NCBI GenBank assembly: GCA_020846005.1
Contig: JADLEQ010000016.1
Location: 1-57,108 of the forward strand
Direction of reading: 5' to 3'
Origin: Polyangiaceae bacterium
Lineage (GTDB): Bacteria > Myxococcota_A > Polyangia > Polyangiales > Polyangiaceae
Length of the DNA: 57,108 bases
In this document: in pieces, positions 53,069 to 57,108 of the stretch
How the letters are laid out: every line of letters begins with the position of its first letter
How positions within the stretch are numbered: position 1 is the stretch's first letter
Notes under the pieces: model-generated
The model's database searches: none
The model's input: only the letters and a program-made list of their open reading frames with translations
What the model was told of the DNA's origin: nothing
Translations under genes and position numbers: made by a program

Positions 53069-53791
53069 TCAGCCGCCGAGCCCGTAGCTCCGCGCGACCC
53101 AGGCGGCGAACAGGTTGCAGGCCGCGTGAAACGCGAGGCTCGCGCCGATCCCGCCCGTCCGCGCGCGCAACCAGCCGAAGAGCAGCGCGGGGAAGAACAC
53201 CGCCAGCCGGTTGGGGTGCGTCTCGGTGAGGACGTGGCCGGCGGCGAACACGGCGCTCGCCAGCAGCAGCGACGGCCCGAGGCGGGCCCCGAGGACTCGC
53301 CAACGCGGCGGGTAGACGCGGTCGATCGCCGTCTGCAGCCACCCTCGATAGAAGGCCTCCTCGGGCAGGGCGATCACCAGCACCTGACCGAGGACCTCGT
53401 CGAGCAGCGGCGGCGGCGGGGCGGGCACGAAGGGCGCGGCCGGCCGCCACCAGTAGACCCACCCGATCCAGAACGGCGGGAGCACGAGCGCGGCGAGGCC
53501 GAGCGCCCACGCCATGGCGCGGACCGTCTCCCTCGCCATCCGGCGCGCGTCGAGCGCGTGTGGCTCCGCGAGGCCCCCGAGCGCGAGGCCGTGCGACCGG
53601 AGCGCCTCGGCGTCATCGCGAGGGACGGCCACCCCGTAGGTCGCGAACAGGAACGCGAACGCGACCCCCGTCGCGGCGTAGTCCGCGGGCAGCGCGTACG
53701 AGAGCGCCGTGACCCCGACGGTCGTCGCGGCCACGAGCGCGGCGATCCCGCTGGGGGTCGAGGGATCGAGCAGGCGAGGGCGCGCAGGCAT
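53069..53791 (-). CDS. CPBP-family intramembrane protease, candidate myxosortase
   Basis: A 240-residue membrane protein with about six helices and the CPBP/Abi active-site motifs: E144-E145 with R149 in EEAFYRG, H186 in AAGHV, and H222 with N226 in FHAACN. The glutamic-type protease family includes the Myxococcus enzymes that cut and sort MYXO-CTERM proteins. The NRLAVFFPALLFGWLR stretch reminds me of those enzymes, but assignment to that group is inference. It lies 56 bp upstream of nadC on the same strand. Confidence 0.85.
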   Translation of the reverse strand: MPARPRLLDPSTPSGIAALVAATTVGVTALSYALPADYAATGVAFAFLFATYGVAVPRDDAEALRSHGLALGGLAEPHALDARRMARETVRAMAWALGLAALVLPPFWIGWVYWWRPAAPFVPAPPPPLLDEVLGQVLVIALPEEAFYRGWLQTAIDRVYPPRWRVLGARLGPSLLLASAVFAAGHVLTETHPNRLAVFFPALLFGWLRARTGGIGASLAFHAACNLFAAWVARSYGLGG

Positions 53792-53910
53792 CGGGCGGGG
53801 TCGAGCCTACGTCACCCGGGGCCGGGCGGCGCGCCTACCGCTTGACACCTTGCGACGCGGGTCGGAGAAGGACTCGCCGGGCGCGCGTCGCGCCCGCCAC
53901 GCGAGGCAAG

Positions 53911-54897
53911 ATGACGGTTCTGGTCACCGGCGGCTCGGGCTTCCTGGGCTCCCACATCGTCGAGCAGCTGAGCCGCGCCGGGCGGCCGGTGCGGGCCCTC
54001 GTGCGCAAGACGAGCGACACTCGCTTCCTCCGCTCGTTGCCGGGCGTCGAGCTCGCGGAGGGCGCCGTCGAGGATCGTGACAGCTTCGTCCGCGCCGCAG
54101 CGGGCGTCACGGCGATCGTGCACTCCGCCGGGCTGGTGAAGGCGCGCTCGCCGGAGGAGTTCGACCGCGTGAACGTGGGCGGCACGGAGAACGCCCTCGA
54201 GGCGGCGCGAGCGGCCACCTCCACGCTCCGGCGCTTCGTCCTGGTGTCGAGCCTGGCGGCGGCCGGGCCGAGCGACGAGCAGGGGAACCCGGTGAAGGTC
54301 GGCGCGGAGACCGCGCCCGTCACCCACTACGGGCGCAGCAAGCGCCGCGGGGAGCGCAAGGCGCTCGAGGCGCGGGCGGAGCTCCCGATCACGGTGATCC
54401 GGCCCCCGACCATCTACGGTCCCCGCGACCAGGAGCTGCTCGCCGCGTTCAAGAGCGTGCGCGCGCGTGTGATGCCCTACTTCGGCTCGACCGCCTCCCG
54501 GCTCAGCATGATCCACGGTACGGACTGCGCCGCGGCCTGCGTCGCCGCCATCGACGCCGACGTGCCGAGCGGCTCGGTCTATTTCGTGGACGACGGCGCG
54601 GTCCACACGTTCGCCGATGTCGCGAGCGGCATCGAGGGAGCGCTCGGCGTGCGGGCGTGGCTCCGCTTCCCCATCCCGCGGGTCGTCGTCGAGGCCGTCG
54701 CGCTCGGCGCCGAGCAGTATGGCAAGCTGACCGACCGCGCCGTGATGCTCACGCGCGACAAGTGCAACGAGCTGTTCGGCCAGTGGGTGTGTGACGCCGA
54801 CCCCGCGCGCGCCGAGCTCGGCTGGAGCGCGCGCTACTCCCTCGTCGACGGCCTGCGCGAGACGGCGGAGTGGTACCGGGCGAACGACTGGCTCTGA
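53911..54897 (+). CDS. NAD-dependent epimerase/dehydratase family protein
   Basis: A 328-residue extended short-chain dehydrogenase. The N-terminal nucleotide site is VTGGSGFLGSHI, the catalytic YxxxK appears as YGRSK, and the serine is in LVSSLAAAG. NDP-sugar, sterol or hydroxyl-acid substrates are all possible for this family; the RPPTIYGPRDQELLAAFKS segment is nearest to sugar epimerases and 3-beta-hydroxysteroid-like enzymes. Start ATG 53911. No close neighbour fixes its pathway. Confidence 0.87.
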   Translation: MTVLVTGGSGFLGSHIVEQLSRAGRPVRALVRKTSDTRFLRSLPGVELAEGAVEDRDSFVRAAAGVTAIVHSAGLVKARSPEEFDRVNVGGTENALEAARAATSTLRRFVLVSSLAAAGPSDEQGNPVKVGAETAPVTHYGRSKRRGERKALEARAELPITVIRPPTIYGPRDQELLAAFKSVRARVMPYFGSTASRLSMIHGTDCAAACVAAIDADVPSGSVYFVDDGAVHTFADVASGIEGALGVRAWLRFPIPRVVVEAVALGAEQYGKLTDRAVMLTRDKCNELFGQWVCDADPARAELGWSARYSLVDGLRETAEWYRANDWL

Positions 54898-54911
54898 GCG
54901 CCTGTGGCCCC

Positions 54912-55487
54912 TCAGCGCCCCAGCCGGTAGAAGACGGCGTCCCCGCACGGCAGCGGCGTCGGCGCGTTCTTGAAGCGCTTGCCCATCGACTCGAGGGCGT
55001 CTGCGTCCGCGTACAGACCCGGGCCCCAGCCGTCGTCGTCCTCGTTCGCCGCGTCCCGCCCGCGGCTCGCGGCGTCGACCGCGAGCGCTCGCCGCAGCGG
55101 CTCGCTCGGCAGCGACGCCTGGAGGAGCCGCACGGTGCCGACCCAGCGCTCCGCCGCCAGCGCGCCCGAGTCCTCGTCGACCCAGCGACCGCCGTACGTC
55201 ACGACACCGGTGCTCTCGAAGTCCCGCTCGGCGAGCCGCGCGCGCAAATCGCGTAGCCACGCGACCAGATCGAGCGTCAGCTCGTCCGACGCGAGCTCGC
55301 AGTAGATCCCGTGGCCGAGATCCAGGGCCGTCATGCCCGGCGCGGGCGGGGCGTCGGCGATCCAGTCGTGGACCACGGCGCGGAACGACACGACGCGATC
55401 GGCGAACGCCTCCGGGGCGGAGGCGTACTCCTCGTCCTCGAGGTCGTGGTGGGTGATGAGGAGGCCGAAGGCGTTCTCGTCGATCAT
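54912..55487 (-). CDS. Hypothetical cytoplasmic protein
   Basis: A 191-residue protein with no signal or membrane segment, acidic, and with no recognised family. It begins MIDENAFGLLITHHDLEDEE and ends VFYRLGR. Its codon usage matches its neighbours, and it is flanked by the epimerase (convergent, 14 bp) and a G-rich repeat upstream. Function unknown. Confidence 0.7.
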   Translation of the reverse strand: MIDENAFGLLITHHDLEDEEYASAPEAFADRVVSFRAVVHDWIADAPPAPGMTALDLGHGIYCELASDELTLDLVAWLRDLRARLAERDFESTGVVTYGGRWVDEDSGALAAERWVGTVRLLQASLPSEPLRRALAVDAASRGRDAANEDDDGWGPGLYADADALESMGKRFKNAPTPLPCGDAVFYRLGR

Positions 55488-55523
55488 GGCGGAGGCGCAG
55501 GGAGGGAGGGTGGGGGTGGGGGC

Positions 55524-55630
55524 GGGGGCGAGCGCGGGAGGGTGGGGGCGAGCGCGGGAGGGTGGGGGCGAGCGCGGGAGGGCGGGGGCGAGCGCGGGGG
55601 GCGAGCGCGGGAGGGTGGGGGCGAGCGCGG
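55524..55630 (+). repeat. G-rich 20-bp tandem repeat before sctN
   Basis: About five copies, some imperfect, of a 20-bp unit beginning GGGGGCGAGCGCGGGAGGG run from 55524 to 55630, in a 210-bp gap between divergent genes. Each unit contributes several runs of three to five G on the plus strand, enough for G-quadruplex formation. No clear sigma-70 promoter is visible in the gap. Confidence 0.85.
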
Positions 55631-55697
55631 GGGCGGGGGCTTGGGATCGGGCTTGGGGGTCGGGGAGCGTAGCGCGGGGGAGGGGTAAGATGGGGGT

Positions 55698-57005
55698 GTG
55701 GATGTCGAGGCGCTGCGTCGGCGGTTGGCGGCGGCGCCGGCGCTCAGGCCGAGCGGGTGTGTGCGGGCGGTGACGGGGCTCACGCTGCGGATCGCGCTGC
55801 CGGGCGCGCGCGTCGGCGATCTCGTGATCGTGCGGCGGCGGGGTGGGGAGCTGCCGGCTGAGATCGTGGGATTCGACGGGGGCGAGGCGCTCGCGATCCC
55901 GCTCGGGGATCCGCGCGGCGTCGGGCCCGAGGATGTCGTCGAGAGCACGGGGGGCCCGCTGTCGGTCGGCGCCGGAGAGGCGTTGCTCGGGCGCGTGCTC
56001 GATGGTCTCGGGCGGCCCATCGACGGTCGCCCGCTGCCGGCGGGGCTCGAGCAAGTCCCGGTCGATCGCGCGCCGCCGAGCGCGCTCGAGCGGCGGCCCG
56101 TCTCCTCGCCGCTCGCCACCGGGGTGCGCGCGATCGACGGGCTGATGACGCTCGGCGAAGGGCAGCGTGTCGGCCTGTTCGCGGGCTCGGGTGTCGGCAA
56201 GAGCACGCTCCTCGGCGCCATCGCCCGCGGCACGAGCGCCGACGTCGTGGTCGTCGCGCTCGTCGGCGAGCGCGGGCGGGAGGTGGGCGAGTTCCTCGAG
56301 CACGCCCTCGGCGCCGAGGGCCTCGCGCGCAGCGTCGTCGTCGTCGCGACGAGCGACGCGCCCGCGCTCGAGCGGCTGGCGGCGGCGCTCGTCGCCACCG
56401 CGGTCGCGGAGTGGTTTCGAGATCGCGGCAAGAGCGTGCTGCTGCTCGCGGACAGCGTGACGCGGGTCGCTCGGGCGCAGCGCGAGGTGGGGCTCGCGGC
56501 GGGGGAGCCGCCCGCGCGGCGGGGATATCCGCCGAGCGTGTTCGCGCTGCTGCCACGCCTGCTCGAGCGGAGCGGGCAGGGCGCCGCTGGGGCGATCACC
56601 GCGATCTACACGGTGCTCGTCGAGGGCGGCGACCTCGAGGAGCCGATCGCAGACGAGGTGCGCGGGATCCTCGACGGGCACGTCGTCCTCGACCGGGCGA
56701 TCGCTGCGCGCGGCCACTACCCCGCGATCGACGTGCCTGGGTCGCTCTCGCGCGTGATGGGCGCGGTCGCCGGCGCCGAACACGTGGCGGCGGCGCGGCG
56801 CGTGCGGGCGCTCATCGCGGCCCACGAGGAGAAGCGCGATCTGATCGCGCTCGGCGCGTACGCGCGCGGGAGCGACGCGCGCGTCGACCGCGCGCTCGCG
56901 GCGCTGCCGGAGCTGGAGCGGCTCCTGCAGCAGGACGCGGGGGAGGCGGCGGAGTTCGACGCCACGGTGCGCGAGGTGACGCGGATCGCCGGGAAGTACG
57001 GGTGA
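55698..57005 (+). CDS. sctN: Type III secretion/flagellar-type ATPase
   Basis: A 435-residue ATPase of the FliI/SctN family. The Walker A is GSGVGKST, preceded by GEGQRVGLFA, and family motifs RRGYPPSVFALLPRLLERSG, YTVLVEGGDLEEPIADEVRGILDGH and HYPAIDV are present. It unfolds and delivers proteins to a type III export apparatus. Comparison with both sub-groups leaves injectisome against flagellum undecided; the partner genes lie outside the window. GTG 55698 starts within the G-rich region downstream of the repeat. Confidence 0.92.
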   Translation: MDVEALRRRLAAAPALRPSGCVRAVTGLTLRIALPGARVGDLVIVRRRGGELPAEIVGFDGGEALAIPLGDPRGVGPEDVVESTGGPLSVGAGEALLGRVLDGLGRPIDGRPLPAGLEQVPVDRAPPSALERRPVSSPLATGVRAIDGLMTLGEGQRVGLFAGSGVGKSTLLGAIARGTSADVVVVALVGERGREVGEFLEHALGAEGLARSVVVVATSDAPALERLAAALVATAVAEWFRDRGKSVLLLADSVTRVARAQREVGLAAGEPPARRGYPPSVFALLPRLLERSGQGAAGAITAIYTVLVEGGDLEEPIADEVRGILDGHVVLDRAIAARGHYPAIDVPGSLSRVMGAVAGAEHVAAARRVRALIAAHEEKRDLIALGAYARGSDARVDRALAALPELERLLQQDAGEAAEFDATVREVTRIAGKYG

Positions 57006-57108
57006 GGGGGGCGGGGGCGGGGGCGGGGGCGGGGGCGGGAGCGAGAGCGAGGGGGAGAGCGAGAGGGAGAGCGGGAGCGGGGGCGGGAGCGGGAGCGGGA
57101 GCGGGAGC
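57006..57108 (+). repeat. G-rich simple-sequence tract after sctN
   Basis: After the stop the plus strand consists almost entirely of GGGGGC and GGGAGC units, with an inner part of GAGAGC type. It continues to the window end. The spacer could be coding for a Gly/Ala/Arg-rich linker of the next gene or be a non-coding G-rich tract; the window stops before this can be judged. Confidence 0.85.

Noticed and set aside
53842..53847. TTGACA upstream of the epimerase gene
   Set aside because: The sequence 17 bp downstream is GAGAAG, which is not a -10.
55524..55630. Possible CRISPR array
   Set aside because: Units are head to tail without spacers and of low complexity; no cas gene is present.

Overview
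The window is about 57 kb of very GC-rich DNA with dense coding on both strands, and GTG and TTG starts are common. Its gene content points to a myxobacterium (phylum Myxococcota, probably a Polyangia/Sorangium-type lineage). Pointers are the many lipoproteins with duplicated domains, a secreted subtilase with a MYXO-CTERM-like tail, a CPBP protease of the kind that processes such tails, hybrid histidine kinases, sigma-54 control and a type III secretion ATPase. The species cannot be fixed from sequence alone. No insertion sequence, prophage, CRISPR array or rRNA was seen.

Layout. 1-0.54 kb: end of a secreted Cys-rich protein behind a (GGASS)n linker. 0.59-7.6 kb: a sigma-54 activator divergent from an aa3-type cytochrome c oxidase operon (diheme cytochrome c, small membrane protein, coxB, coxA, coxC, coxD, a second subunit-III-like protein, a CPVC membrane protein), with a near-consensus -24/-12 promoter between them. 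7.6-10.2 kb: thioredoxin-like protein and hybrid histidine kinase. 10.2-17.7 kb: duplicated-domain lipoproteins, TtcA-like tRNA thiolase, subtilase, LCCL-domain lipoprotein. 17.8-22.06 kb: GT39-like glycosyltransferase and membrane proteins. 22.06-22.49 kb: a non-coding region with a near-perfect sigma-54 promoter, C-rich-loop hairpins and a strong intrinsic terminator, predicted to be a sigma-54-dependent small RNA. 22.5-31.2 kb: TerB-like protein, lipoprotein, a giant P-type ATPase with a degenerate N-terminal ATPase half, an acetoacetate decarboxylase-like protein, an L,D-transpeptidase and TatA. 31.3-34.3 kb (minus strand): tRNA-Val, thrS, infC. 34.4-48 kb (plus strand): yajC-secD-secF-recJ-mlaF-mlaD, a large S41 protease, pdxJ-acpS-nnr. 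48.1-55.5 kb: ECF sigma factor, DNA adenine methylase, alkaline-phosphatase-superfamily lipoprotein, nadC-birA, CPBP protease, NAD-dependent epimerase. 55.5-57.1 kb: G-rich repeats flanking a type III secretion/flagellar-type ATPase, where the window ends.

How it fits together. The most striking theme is sigma-54: three -24/-12 elements with exact 10-nt GG-to-GC spacing precede the oxidase operon, the predicted small RNA and the ECF sigma gene. The oxidase operon has its own divergently encoded activator, which carries an unusual cysteine cluster and so suggests redox- or metal-gated respiration. The small RNA resembles, in promoter class and C-rich loops, what is known of the Myxococcus developmental regulator Pxr. 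A second theme is the cell envelope: Sec and Tat components, MCE lipid transport, L,D-transpeptidase, lipoproteins, and a MYXO-CTERM substrate together with a candidate processing protease.
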